Shown here piece after piece: positions 15,989 to 25,635 of a DNA stretch of 64,000 nucleotides. The DNA is from SAR92 clade bacterium (GTDB taxonomy: Bacteria > Pseudomonadota > Gammaproteobacteria > Pseudomonadales > Porticoccaceae). Numbering within the stretch: the first letter of the stretch is position 1; every line of letters begins with the position of its first letter. The translations under genes were made by a program, and so were the position numbers. The notes below the pieces were generated by a model, which was not told where the DNA came from, searched no databases, and saw only the letters and a program-made list of their open reading frames with translations. The stretch is from the NCBI GenBank assembly GCA_004211905.1, contig SHBP01000003.1, positions 144,986 through 208,985 of the forward strand. The letters run 5' to 3'.

Positions 15989-17758
15989 ATGGCACTGCAA
16001 CCGCTAATACACAATTCTACGGCGCGGCGTATGGCCAAAACCATACTCAATGGATTTCGCAGTTATTTTGCTGACTATCTCAATTCAACACTAACCGCGA
16101 AAGCGCGATTTGAGAAGGCCGACTGGCATGGTGTGCGCGAGGCTAACGTCGAGCGCCTGGAGCTATATAAAGACAAGGTAGCGCAGACAGTCCAATACCT
16201 TGGTATGGTCACTAACAAAGATTTAGAAAATCTTACTCTTTGGAGAGAGGCCAAAAAGGCCTATACCCAATTGGTATTCAATTTTCCTAATTTTGAAATC
16301 GCAGAAACATTTTTTAATTCTGTGTTCAGCGATATTCATGATCATGACAAGATCAGTGACGATATTATTTACGTGATCTCTTCCCAGTTAATCGAGGCGC
16401 CCGAGGCTGAGTACAGTATTTATGTTCGATACGAGGGGGAGAGTTTCCGAGATACATTTAAACGTATTCTCGAAGAGGCAGAATTTTCCTTGCCAATGGA
16501 AGATCTGTCATTAGATTTAGATTGCATTATGGACGTATTTGCAAAAGAAGTAGCCCCACATCTCAATAATACACCTGAAAAGATTAAATTTGATTTACTT
16601 GAATCAACCTTTTACCGCAGCAAAGCTGCATACATGGTAGGTCGAGTAGTCGATGGAAATAAAACTTTTCCAATGGCTCTAGTGATTCTAAATAATGAGC
16701 AAGGTGGACTCTACGTCGATACTGCTCTCTTTGATGCCGATGAACTCAGCGTGGTATTTAGTTTTACTCGTAACCACTTTATGGTCGATGCTCCTCTTCC
16801 ATATCAATATGCACATTTCCTGAAACATTTGATGCCTAACAAACTTGATTATGAAATCTACAACTCACTGGGGTTCCCAAAACATGCCAAGAGTGAGTTT
16901 TATCGCCAACTTGTAGGTCACCTAAACAACTCATCTGATGAGTTTGTGGTTGCACCTGGCATCAAAGGTATGGTGATGTCTGTATTCACCCTACCCTCTT
17001 ATAATATTGTATTTAAAATTATCAAAGACAAGTTCGCGCCTCCCAAAGAGGTGACTCATCAGATAGTTCGTGAAAAATACCGGCTGGTTTCTCGCCATGA
17101 TCGTATTGGCCGTATGGCAGATACTCAGGAATTCGACAACCTTATATTTCCGCTTAATCGATTTTCAAAGGAACTTTTAGACGAATTACAGAAGGTTGCC
17201 CCATCGCAAATAGAAATTCGTGATGACAAACTTTTGATAAGGCATCTATATACTGAGCGATACATGACGCCCTTAAATATTTTCCTTGAAAGCGCCAGTG
17301 ATAAGGAAATAAAAAGTGCGATGGAGGAATATGGCAATTGTATCAAGCAATTAGCAGCAGCTAACATATTCCCAGGGGATATGCCTCTAAAAAACTTTGG
17401 TGTTACACGTCATGGTCGTGTGGTGTTTTATGATTATGACGAAATTGCCACACTCACCAAATGTAATTTTCGCCAAATTCCCGAACCTCGCACTGAACAA
17501 GAGGAAATGCAATCAGGAACTTGGTACACGGTAGATCCCAATGATATCTTTCCAGAAGAGTTCAGACTATTTTTCTCAGGCAACACCAAAGCAAGAAAAA
17601 TGTTTGAGTCCATGCATAGTGAGCTTTATGACGTCAATTTCTGGATCGATCTACAGGAGCGAATTCGTGAGGGTTATGTAGTTGATGTCTTCCCCTACCG
17701 GCGAGCGAAGCGCTTCGATCGCGGCAAGGTGTCTCAACTAGAAGTCTTTGCGGATTAA
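15989..17758 (+). CDS. aceK: Isocitrate dehydrogenase kinase/phosphatase AceK
   Basis: Bifunctional cytoplasmic enzyme that phosphorylates and dephosphorylates isocitrate dehydrogenase, steering carbon between the TCA cycle and the glyoxylate shunt. The length is 589 residues (E. coli 578). Visible are the N-terminal regulatory domain (FRSYFADYL, LYKDKV), the ATP-binding stretch APGIKGMVMSVFTLPSYN near 321-338 and the kinase-like catalytic part with MPLKNFGVTRHGRVVFYDYDE. The glyoxylate genes aceA and aceB are not nearby. Its stop overlaps the stop of the converging gspB by four bases (TTAA). Confidence 0.96.
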   Translation: MALQPLIHNSTARRMAKTILNGFRSYFADYLNSTLTAKARFEKADWHGVREANVERLELYKDKVAQTVQYLGMVTNKDLENLTLWREAKKAYTQLVFNFPNFEIAETFFNSVFSDIHDHDKISDDIIYVISSQLIEAPEAEYSIYVRYEGESFRDTFKRILEEAEFSLPMEDLSLDLDCIMDVFAKEVAPHLNNTPEKIKFDLLESTFYRSKAAYMVGRVVDGNKTFPMALVILNNEQGGLYVDTALFDADELSVVFSFTRNHFMVDAPLPYQYAHFLKHLMPNKLDYEIYNSLGFPKHAKSEFYRQLVGHLNNSSDEFVVAPGIKGMVMSVFTLPSYNIVFKIIKDKFAPPKEVTHQIVREKYRLVSRHDRIGRMADTQEFDNLIFPLNRFSKELLDELQKVAPSQIEIRDDKLLIRHLYTERYMTPLNIFLESASDKEIKSAMEEYGNCIKQLAAANIFPGDMPLKNFGVTRHGRVVFYDYDEIATLTKCNFRQIPEPRTEQEEMQSGTWYTVDPNDIFPEEFRLFFSGNTKARKMFESMHSELYDVNFWIDLQERIREGYVVDVFPYRRAKRFDRGKVSQLEVFAD

Positions 17759-18300
17759 CGGAAGGGAATCGTCTCAACCCGATTACCCGCACGAATCATA
17801 AAGCTATCGGAATTAATGACCACGAGGGTCCAGACCGAATCAATTGCATCGCCTTCACGGAAGCTACTTTCACCAATAAATAGTCGGTTCGACGAGGAGC
17901 CTTGATTGAGATACATATGCCCAGCAATAATCAAGTCAGGTACAGCTAGAGTTTCGCTTTCAATAGGTAAAGGATCAACCGGTAAAGGTTGCATCTCTAT
18001 TGTCTGCGACGGTTCATCTGAGATTAAAACCGAGGATTCAACGACTTTGGCTATTGAATCATTCATCGCAGATGGTATTTTTGGTGCTTCGACTTGGGAT
18101 AACTCAGCGCCACCAAAATAAATTCCGATTAACACAGCCAATGGTACCAACACTACCGTAACTTTTAACCAAGACTTATCTTTCACCGGTTCAGGTTGAT
18201 AGGGGTCCCAATGGGCACTTGCAAAATCGTCCAATTCTTTTGGATCCTCTCGAAGACGGTCTCTCTCAGCTTTTTTAAGAGCACTCAAAATATATGACAT
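17755..18300 (-). CDS. gspB: Type II secretion accessory protein GspB
   Basis: Partner of GspA in placing the secretin in the cell wall. In 181 residues: a cytoplasmic start MSYILSALKKAERDR (typical for GspB), one membrane segment (about 44-63, VTVVLVPLAVLIGIYFG), a variable periplasmic linker, and a C-terminal PilP-like domain (LIIAGHMYLNQGSSSNRLFI ... AGNRVETIPFR). The ATG overlaps the gspA stop as TAATG, so it is the last gene of the T2SS unit. Confidence 0.85.
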   Translation of the reverse strand: MSYILSALKKAERDRLREDPKELDDFASAHWDPYQPEPVKDKSWLKVTVVLVPLAVLIGIYFGGAELSQVEAPKIPSAMNDSIAKVVESSVLISDEPSQTIEMQPLPVDPLPIESETLAVPDLIIAGHMYLNQGSSSNRLFIGESSFREGDAIDSVWTLVVINSDSFMIRAGNRVETIPFR

Positions 18301-20036
18301 TAGTTATCGGTTCCTACTAATCTGGGAATCTTTTGGTCCGTCAACTGATTCAATCTCATCAGGGTCTGATGACCAACGATGCCATCAGCTAAGATATTCT
18401 GCTGGCGCTGGAACTCGGTCACCTGTTGCTGAACAGCTTCAGTGTAGCGCCCGCCACTAATGATGTTAGATGACTCCTCAGACAATTCTCCAAGCTTTGC
18501 TTGCAACCAACTTAAAGCAGGCTTATTGATATCACCAGCTTGAAGAACAAGAAAGTCCTTTGGAGGCTGCCAAAGATACACATAAGTACCTGTCCATCGC
18601 TCTTCAAAAATTTTCTTATCCAATAAGACGATTTCGCCACCCTCCAACAAATATACTGTTGTCTCATCTACATTAATTAACAGCTGGCTTTTTGTTAATC
18701 CCGAAGGCTTTTGCAGCACTACAATACCAGGTCGATCAACTACAGTAAGGTTGTAGATAGTCGCCTGACCAAGCGTTTCCGCGCGCAATCCATTGTCTTC
18801 AGCCAGAGCCGACAGTTCTTCAAAAGTATATACCTCAGGGACCTCTACGCCCCAAAGTGCGAATAGGTTAACCAAAGGGTTAGTGGGTACGCTAACTGAT
18901 TTTTGAATCAATTTTTGTTCAACAAGAAAGGTCTCTTCAGTTATTACTTCAATATCAAACTCTTTTTCTGGAACAACACCTTCGCTATCTTTGAGATTAG
19001 CTGGGAGAGAAACGGCAGTAACGGCCAACGCCTCTTGTTCGATCACTCTAGGCTCTTCAATATCCAGACCCACTGACTCTGCGGGGAGCCCAGCGTCTGT
19101 GACAAGATCGGGAACAATCATTTCTTTGAATAAAGGTACGTTGAGACTCACCACTGCTACTAGCGTCAATACAAGCAACCCTAGAATGGGCTTGTTCGAC
19201 CCTCCAGAGTCTCCCAAATCCCCCATAATTTCTGATGCTGCATCTTTTACCAGGGCCGCCGATACTTTCCTATCTCCCAAAGAGTAAGCAGCTAGCAATG
19301 CCTGATGGCAGATTAAATTAATCAATCGCGGAACGCCCTTGGTTAATTTAAAGATGACACTGATACAACCAGCATCAAAGATAGGCCCGCCAGCACCGGC
19401 ATGATGCAGTCTATGATTAATATAATTTGCTACCTCAGCTTTATCTAAGGGCAGCAAATGAAACCGTGATACTACTCTCTGATTCAGCTGCCGAAGATCT
19501 TGCTGCCCTAGTATTTCAATCAACTCTGGTTGAGCCACTAAAAGTATATGCAGTAGTTTTTGCGTATTAGTTTCTAGATTGCTCAACAACCTTAGGGTTT
19601 CTAATACGTCATTGCTAAGGTTTTGCGCTTCCTCGATAACAATTAGGGTTTTTTTTCCCTCCGCATGACTTGCCAGCAGGTTTTGGTTCAATGCATCAAT
19701 GCAAATCTTGGAAAAAGACAGGTCTTTTTTTTCTGGTAACTTAATTGATAATTCGTGACAGATGCTGGCAAGAAGATCTGTTTCATTGAGTTTACTATTT
19801 AATACGTAAGCAACCCTAACATGGGCTGGAATGCGTTGTAGCATGGTGCGAGTAAGGGTAGTTTTACCCGTCCCCACCTCACCGGTCAGCAAGATAAAGC
19901 CACCCTCTCGATCAAGCCCGTACTTTAGGTGCGCAACGGCCTGACGATGCTGGTGGCTAGGATATAAAAATCCTGGATCAGGAACAATCGAGAACGGCTC
20001 TCGCTTAAGGGCAAAATGCTGCAAATAAATACTCAT
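18300..20036 (-). CDS. gspA: GspA/ExeA, AAA ATPase with peptidoglycan-binding domain
   Basis: Inner-membrane ATPase that with GspB remodels or binds peptidoglycan so that the GspD secretin can assemble. In 578 residues: an ExeA-type AAA domain with FALKREPFSIVPDP, Walker A GEVGTGKT (52-59), Walker B LIVIEEAQNL and the sensor stretch NQRVVSRFHL; a membrane segment at about 284-303; a long periplasmic part; and a C-terminal peptidoglycan-binding-1 domain (about 510-567, YTEAVQQQVTEFQRQ ... DGIVGHQTLMRLNQ). Placed 9 bases after gspD, which fits the role. Confidence 0.9.
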   Translation of the reverse strand: MSIYLQHFALKREPFSIVPDPGFLYPSHQHRQAVAHLKYGLDREGGFILLTGEVGTGKTTLTRTMLQRIPAHVRVAYVLNSKLNETDLLASICHELSIKLPEKKDLSFSKICIDALNQNLLASHAEGKKTLIVIEEAQNLSNDVLETLRLLSNLETNTQKLLHILLVAQPELIEILGQQDLRQLNQRVVSRFHLLPLDKAEVANYINHRLHHAGAGGPIFDAGCISVIFKLTKGVPRLINLICHQALLAAYSLGDRKVSAALVKDAASEIMGDLGDSGGSNKPILGLLVLTLVAVVSLNVPLFKEMIVPDLVTDAGLPAESVGLDIEEPRVIEQEALAVTAVSLPANLKDSEGVVPEKEFDIEVITEETFLVEQKLIQKSVSVPTNPLVNLFALWGVEVPEVYTFEELSALAEDNGLRAETLGQATIYNLTVVDRPGIVVLQKPSGLTKSQLLINVDETTVYLLEGGEIVLLDKKIFEERWTGTYVYLWQPPKDFLVLQAGDINKPALSWLQAKLGELSEESSNIISGGRYTEAVQQQVTEFQRQQNILADGIVGHQTLMRLNQLTDQKIPRLVGTDN

Positions 20037-20045
20037 AGCCTGCCA

Positions 20046-21965
20046 TTACTCAGTGGTTTCTGATGCTTTCCCTTGATTGATAAATTCTTTGATTTGCTTG
20101 GTCACAGCGCCCTCTTCATCTCCTTCGAAATCTCGGGTAATTAGATGGTCAAATTTAGACTTAGATAATGCCTTCGCATCTTCTGCGGTGCGGATAATCG
20201 TCGGTCTAATGAACATCATGAGGACTTTTTCTCTGTCATTCTTATTTGAGGACTTAAATAGATTACCTATTAGTGGAATATCCCCTAAGATCGGAACCTT
20301 CGACGCACTATTGCCGCTAGTTCCTTCAATTAAACCACCGAGAACAAAGATTTCACCATCTTGGATCATCACATTGGTTTGCATAGTACTTTTTGTGGTA
20401 GTGGCTCCCAACTGGGAGTCCGCAGTACCAGTTTTAACAGCGGACGATTCCTGCTCGATCTCTAACCGAACCGCATTACCTTTACTAATTTGTGGTTTGA
20501 CCTTGAGCATCACCCCCACCTCTTCACGATTAACCGTTGTGAAAGGATTGACACTATTGGAATTATTGGTATTGGCATAACTACCCGTAGGGAAAGGCAC
20601 CTCCTCACCTACTGTGAGAGAGGCTTCTTCGTTATCAAGAGTAATCACCGAGGGTGTAGAAAGAATCTTAGTACGCCCATCGGTCTTCAGAGCCTGAACC
20701 AATAATCCAATACCTCGATTGGTGTCAGTATCGAAGTCTCCTACCACACCGATAACACTTTGAGGTAGCACTTGAGCAGCACTGGCACCATCCGCACTGC
20801 CGCTCAAAGCAGTACCTAATAAACCTGCTAGCACGCCATCAAAATTAGAGATATAACCACCTCGGTTCTTACCGGTAATCACTAATTGTGAGCTAAGGTC
20901 TCGAGCCTGCTCTTCTGACAATTCAGCAATAACCGCCTCTATGAGAACTTGTGGTCGCGCCCGATCTAATTTTTTCACCACATTTTGAATTTCACGCACT
21001 AACGCGGAGGGCGCGGCCAAAATCAATGCATTATTAAGCTCATCAATTTCTACTTGGTAGGTGGCTTTTCCTTTTGTATCGCCGGTTGACTCACCCGCTA
21101 AGCGCAAGAAAACATCCGACCCAAGCATGCCATCAATAATTGGTTTGATCTCTGCTGCTCGTGAGTAATCCAAATAAATAACTTCTACGCTACCTTTTTT
21201 CGCAGAGGGCAGATCCAATAGTTTAAGCATATTTTTAAAGGCAGTCCGAGCCATACCCGGACCACTTACAATTACTCGATTATTCAGTCCATCCTCAACC
21301 AAAGACAATTCTTGCTTTTGCAACTGTTTAAGTTGGCCCGCGATGTGCACTGCCTCACCGGCAGAAATATGATTCAAAGTAATGACTTCTACTGCATTTT
21401 GATCGGGATCATCCATCTCTTGCAAAATGGTTTTCACTTTTTTAACGTTGCTTTTAATATCTGAGATCACCAGATAATTACTTTGAGCGTATGCCAGTAA
21501 TCTGGCTCCATTGCTAAGAAGAGGCTTGATTACTGGCACCAAGGTCGCTGCCTGGACATGGTTAATTTTAATGATTTCAGTCACTAGTTTGTTATCACCA
21601 TCTCCACCAGCGAAATTAAAAGCCTGGGTAAAAGGAATAATTCGAGTGATAGCGCCATCTTCAACCGCCTGAAACCCGCCAACCTGAAGTGCGGAAATGA
21701 TAGCCTCATAGAGTAAAGTCGAATCTATTGGCCCCGGAGAAATAATAGTAACCTTACCTTTAACTCTCGGATCCAGAACAAATGATTTACCAGTGACCTC
21801 TGCAGCACTCTCAATCACACTGCGGATGTCTGCGTCTCGAAAATTAATCTGTACCGTTTCAGCAGCAAAGGCCTCTGACATCAGAGACCAAAAAAGACAT
21901 ACAGTGATGCCGATTCTAGTCAAAGAGCGATTCTTACCTTTTGCTTTGTAGGTATTAACTATCAT
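20046..21965 (-). CDS. gspD: Type II secretion secretin GspD
   Basis: Forms the outer-membrane exit channel of the T2SS. The 639-residue protein has a signal peptide (about 1-34, ending EAFA), the N0 domain (INFRDADIRSVIESAAEVTGKSFVLDP), three N1-N3 repeats (for example NAVEVITLNHISAGEAVHIAGQL and VEVIYLDYSRAAEIKPIIDGML), and the secretin core (ARPQVLIEAVIAEL, VPFPTGSYAN, VGVMLKVKPQIS, EIFVLGGLIEG). It is read between gspC and gspA. Confidence 0.97.
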   Translation of the reverse strand: MIVNTYKAKGKNRSLTRIGITVCLFWSLMSEAFAAETVQINFRDADIRSVIESAAEVTGKSFVLDPRVKGKVTIISPGPIDSTLLYEAIISALQVGGFQAVEDGAITRIIPFTQAFNFAGGDGDNKLVTEIIKINHVQAATLVPVIKPLLSNGARLLAYAQSNYLVISDIKSNVKKVKTILQEMDDPDQNAVEVITLNHISAGEAVHIAGQLKQLQKQELSLVEDGLNNRVIVSGPGMARTAFKNMLKLLDLPSAKKGSVEVIYLDYSRAAEIKPIIDGMLGSDVFLRLAGESTGDTKGKATYQVEIDELNNALILAAPSALVREIQNVVKKLDRARPQVLIEAVIAELSEEQARDLSSQLVITGKNRGGYISNFDGVLAGLLGTALSGSADGASAAQVLPQSVIGVVGDFDTDTNRGIGLLVQALKTDGRTKILSTPSVITLDNEEASLTVGEEVPFPTGSYANTNNSNSVNPFTTVNREEVGVMLKVKPQISKGNAVRLEIEQESSAVKTGTADSQLGATTTKSTMQTNVMIQDGEIFVLGGLIEGTSGNSASKVPILGDIPLIGNLFKSSNKNDREKVLMMFIRPTIIRTAEDAKALSKSKFDHLITRDFEGDEEGAVTKQIKEFINQGKASETTE

Positions 21966-21999
21966 CTATTTATTCCGTTTTTCTATTAAATTCGCCGTT

Positions 22000-22806
22000 T
22001 TAGGGTTTTAGTCCCAAAGTTGGTAGTATTTTAGCCGACAGACTGGCCGCATTGACATAAATAGTTTCTTCTTGACCATTTCTCATTACCGTGACCGGCA
22101 AACTATTTGCCGCACTGTAACTCATCATCTTTATAGGATTAGCCATTAAGTCCTGCACGGATAAACCGTCAACCTGAAGTACAACGTCACCATCACGGAT
22201 ATCCGCCATCATCTTCACCTCTGTTGAAAGATTATTTATCTTAAACCCTGTATCACCTGAAACGTTTACAGGTACTGCCCCAAACATGTTCGCTAGAGCA
22301 AAACCTTGGGTTTGAATATCACGACCTGATGTATCAGGCACAATCTCGGTCTGCATAATGACATCGGGCTTTTTCATTAAGACCTGTTTCCTCACACCAT
22401 TCTCAAGGACGATAATCCGAAAAGCCTGGATTTCCACTAACTCTAATGAACCGCTAAGCTTATCGCCAACTTGGTATACCTTTTCTGCTTGCCCTTTAAA
22501 TTTAAGAGTGGCAGAAGCGTTCTGAGCAGATAGCATAACCCCTAACAAGTCTGCATTGATCTTAGCATCTTGCAAGGATTGTCCCGGCTGAGCAACTTGG
22601 GTGACAATGGCAGCTTTCTCTCCACCAAACCAGTTCCATTGTATTATTTTTCCTGAAGCCACTCTTTTTAGCTGCGTTGGCTGAGGCTCAGAATCTTCAA
22701 CTAGAATATCTGTAATTATTAATAAAAGATAAACTCCCAACAAACCCATAAGCCCGAGGAGAGTTGCTCGAATAACGCTCTGAGAATTGTTTAGATCAAC
22801 TTTCAA
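22000..22806 (-). CDS. gspC: Type II secretion protein GspC
   Basis: Inner-membrane protein linking the inner platform to the secretin through its homology-region domain. The 268 residues show a short cytoplasmic start, one membrane segment (about 13-33), an HR domain (DLLGVMLSAQ ... YQVGDKLSGSLELVEI ... VLENGVRKQVLM) and a PDZ-like end (MADIRDGDVVLQVDGLSVQDL). The start codon is TTG at 22806 with GGAGG 9 bases upstream; an in-frame TAG lies two codons before it, so no earlier start exists. It overlaps the end of gspM by 11 bases. The position after gspM, not at the head of the cluster, is unusual. Confidence 0.9.
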   Translation of the reverse strand: MKVDLNNSQSVIRATLLGLMGLLGVYLLLIITDILVEDSEPQPTQLKRVASGKIIQWNWFGGEKAAIVTQVAQPGQSLQDAKINADLLGVMLSAQNASATLKFKGQAEKVYQVGDKLSGSLELVEIQAFRIIVLENGVRKQVLMKKPDVIMQTEIVPDTSGRDIQTQGFALANMFGAVPVNVSGDTGFKINNLSTEVKMMADIRDGDVVLQVDGLSVQDLMANPIKMMSYSAANSLPVTVMRNGQEETIYVNAASLSAKILPTLGLKP

Positions 22807-23284
22807 TGGCTACAACCTCCATAGAACCCTTCAACTCTGTGCCAGAGGATGTCGTTACATTTAAGGATTTAATAGCATAACCAGCACAAGCAATCTGATG
22901 CGCCAGATGCATCACACGATTAGCATCTGACCCACTAAAGACCAACCGCTGAGTTCCATTATTATTTTGTAATGAGTTAAAGCGAAGTTGGTTACGACGG
23001 ACCAGTCTAGTTAGCTGATCTCTATCAGAGCTTTTATCAACATCCCGATTAGCACAACCATTTTTAAGGCGAACCACAACCTCACGTTGCTGCTCCAACC
23101 ACCTTAGGTCTGCATTTAATTGCTCAGCCTGCTCAGACAGCTCGCTATGTTTAGCCACCATAGGTGAAATAAGCGTGACTATTGCAGTTATAATTATGAT
23201 AATCCCCCCACCTGAAGCAAGTTGCTTTTCTCGAGATTCTAACCCATTAAATGTTGATCGAAGCCTGGCAATGATCTCGTTCAT
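22796..23284 (-). CDS. gspM: Type II secretion protein GspM
   Basis: Inner-membrane platform protein that partners GspL. The 162 residues hold an N-terminal cytoplasmic segment with LESREKQL, one membrane segment (about 26-44, GGGIIIIITAIVTLISPMV), a coiled-coil-prone stretch (SELSEQAEQLNADLRWLEQQREVV) and a ferredoxin-like periplasmic domain. It overlaps gspL by one base (TGATG) and gspC by 11. Confidence 0.85.
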   Translation of the reverse strand: MNEIIARLRSTFNGLESREKQLASGGGIIIIITAIVTLISPMVAKHSELSEQAEQLNADLRWLEQQREVVVRLKNGCANRDVDKSSDRDQLTRLVRRNQLRFNSLQNNNGTQRLVFSGSDANRVMHLAHQIACAGYAIKSLNVTTSSGTELKGSMEVVAIES

Positions 23285-24414
23285 CAGTTGCTCCTCCCTT
23301 TCACTACGGGTCTGATGGACAAGACAAACAGCTCAGAATTATCTTGTTGCTCCTGTTTTAAACTTGTTTGGTACCCAGGGATATTCAGTGATTTTTTCGT
23401 TAGCTTGGAACCATTAGTCACTTTCATTTCCAATCCCTCACCATCAACATTAATGCTCTTTAGCTCGCATTGGCAGGCGACCATGATCGAATCTAAAGCA
23501 GACAGCACTGCAATCGGTGTGGATTGCAAGCTCTGTTGCTGCTTAAACAGCTGTTCAATTTTTGCTTCAACCAGCTCTTTAATTTTAGACGGTTTTGGTT
23601 TTGGCCCAGAAAATAGCTGACTGTAACTAGTCACATAGACTTTCTCTCTAGACTCTACTTGTTTCTCAAGGTCTTTGCTGGCAATTTGAAAATACCCTGC
23701 AAGTATAAACAACAGAACCGCCGCCGCCGCCGCGGTCGGCCACCAGAAAGTCCAAGCCGTTTCCCTGGCCTTTGGTTTAAAATCTCCCTTCATTAAATTT
23801 ACCGCGGGAAAATGAGCAAACTCCCAATCAACCGTTGAGTCATTGATATCGGCCCCACTTCGCAAATACTCGGGAACCATGCCCTCATCAGGTAGAGAAA
23901 TAGACAGTCGCGGAGGAACGGTGGCGTCGTTTAAAATAGAGTCTACCAACGTCCAGGCAACTTCTGGGGTTGCCGCAAATCCGTCATTGCTAGACTGTCG
24001 CACTAACAATATCCCATCACGCCAGCCAATACTCAAAATTCCTGGCTCCCAAGGAAGCGCCATAAAATCTGGCGCCATGGCTTGAGCAGAAACACCAGCA
24101 TTTTCCGCAACACGAATCCACTCAAGCATATCTTGCCGGCTCACAGCCATTATCTGTATTTTTTTGTCATCTCGACCTGCAACAACAAAATGCATCTCAT
24201 CTACTGGCTGCAAAACTCTGTCTTCAAGCATCCATGGAAGCAGTTCTGCCCACTTGCGTTGGGGTGCCGTTGGAATATCCACAGAATGTAGACTAATAGC
24301 CTCCGATGGTACCCACAAGGTCAGAGGCTCAGCATTAGATCCAGCCACGGACTTCAAAGGATCAGTGAGGTCACTGAAACGTTGATCAAGGTTGAAGAGG
24401 TGGTCGACACTCAT
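23284..24414 (-). CDS. gspL: Type II secretion protein GspL
   Basis: Inner-membrane protein whose cytoplasmic actin-like domain recruits the ATPase GspE. In 376 residues: the cytoplasmic domain to about 220 (LTLWVPSEAISLHSVDIP, RKWAELLPWMLEDRV), one membrane segment (about 228-246, PTAAAAAVLLFILAGYFQIA) and a periplasmic ferredoxin-like domain. It starts 6 bases after the gspK stop and overlaps gspM. Order and domain layout fit GspL well. Confidence 0.9.
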   Translation of the reverse strand: MSVDHLFNLDQRFSDLTDPLKSVAGSNAEPLTLWVPSEAISLHSVDIPTAPQRKWAELLPWMLEDRVLQPVDEMHFVVAGRDDKKIQIMAVSRQDMLEWIRVAENAGVSAQAMAPDFMALPWEPGILSIGWRDGILLVRQSSNDGFAATPEVAWTLVDSILNDATVPPRLSISLPDEGMVPEYLRSGADINDSTVDWEFAHFPAVNLMKGDFKPKARETAWTFWWPTAAAAAVLLFILAGYFQIASKDLEKQVESREKVYVTSYSQLFSGPKPKPSKIKELVEAKIEQLFKQQQSLQSTPIAVLSALDSIMVACQCELKSINVDGEGLEMKVTNGSKLTKKSLNIPGYQTSLKQEQQDNSELFVLSIRPVVKGRSN

Positions 24415-24420
24415 TTTAAA

Positions 24421-25635
24421 TTATATCTCCATCATCATACAGGCAGGCTGTACTATATTACGTTCAATGTCGATTTGCTGATCTAGAGCGTTCTCTTTAT
24501 CTTTTGCAGCCAACATTTTTTCAATTTCAGATAAATCAGTCTTGCTGGGTACTACAGAGGGAACCACCGTTATTTCTCGAGCAATAACGTCTAGCTTAAA
24601 TGACGGCCAGTTTCCAGACCTCTTCATTATACTGGTTACTTCGATCTCTGCCTCACCAATTTCCGCCTTTAGATAAAGCTTAAAGTGCGCTGTAGCAACC
24701 GAAACTAAATCTTGAGGCCAAATCTGCTTAGCCTTTTCAATCGCCTTGCCTTTGCTATCTATAACAACCAGTCCTAGGTAATTTTCGACGTGATCTTCGA
24801 AAGTATCAATATCACTAAAAGGTCGACCTTCAACCACGGCATCTACAAACTGTTGGCCGAAGCTTCCACCCAGGGCCAATAATAGTTCGTTAGATGCAGT
24901 ATTAATATTGATGGGGGTATTCACCATAGGACCCGAATTCTGGGGACCCGTAACCGGCAGAGCGGAAATCCAAGGCAATAACATTTGAACTTCCTGAACA
25001 TTATAACCCGCTATATCCGCTAGCTCGGAGGCATCACTAATTTCATCATTTAGCACCATCCGCGGGGGTTCGAAACCCTCATAATCAGGCTGCTCAGCAC
25101 CCCAACTGCTGGTAACTGCTGAGTCCCCATCAACCCAATCGATAATAGTCGCTGCCCGAGCTGGACTGGTTGGAACTTCAAACAGATTGAGCAGATTTAA
25201 CCATGTCTTAACAATATTCATGTTTTCTAACTGGTTAAGGTCTGCTTGCAATGATCGTTTTGAGCCTTGTCCTTGAGTGCCATAGAATCGAAAATTATTT
25301 ATGTTAATCTTGCTCTGCAAGTCACTAATACAGCCTGTGAGTGTACCACCCTCAACTGGCAGTAGCGGCAAAGCTTGAGCCCAAATTTCGCCATAGTGGT
25401 CTGATTGATTGGGTTGCCCGCCTTTTGGATCTTCAGCTAACAACTCCATTGCCCAGCCCTCTCCGCTCAGAGCAATCAGCAGCGCTTGATCACTATGCAA
25501 TGATGCCATAGCCTGAGAGACTTCAATTTGATGGCGATAAAAGATATTTGCCAGAATCATGGTAACCGCAAGAACCAGAATCATTGCCGCAAGAAGAGCA
25601 ACACCCTGTTGCTTTTCAGCCTTGGCACTAATCAC
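24421..25635 (-). CDS. gspK: Type II secretion minor pseudopilin GspK
   Basis: Large pseudopilin at the tip of the pseudopilus, with GspI and GspJ. The start is GTG at 25635 with GGAG 6 bases upstream, overlapping the gspJ end by 8 bases. The prepilin peptide ends at Gly11 (EKQQG) before VALLAAMILVLAVTMIL; the Glu at +5 is absent, as usual for GspK. The 404 residues include SKININNF and INTASNELLLALGG helix-hairpin-like motifs typical of the inserted alpha domain. Confidence 0.93.
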   Translation of the reverse strand: MISAKAEKQQGVALLAAMILVLAVTMILANIFYRHQIEVSQAMASLHSDQALLIALSGEGWAMELLAEDPKGGQPNQSDHYGEIWAQALPLLPVEGGTLTGCISDLQSKININNFRFYGTQGQGSKRSLQADLNQLENMNIVKTWLNLLNLFEVPTSPARAATIIDWVDGDSAVTSSWGAEQPDYEGFEPPRMVLNDEISDASELADIAGYNVQEVQMLLPWISALPVTGPQNSGPMVNTPININTASNELLLALGGSFGQQFVDAVVEGRPFSDIDTFEDHVENYLGLVVIDSKGKAIEKAKQIWPQDLVSVATAHFKLYLKAEIGEAEIEVTSIMKRSGNWPSFKLDVIAREITVVPSVVPSKTDLSEIEKMLAAKDKENALDQQIDIERNIVQPACMMMEI

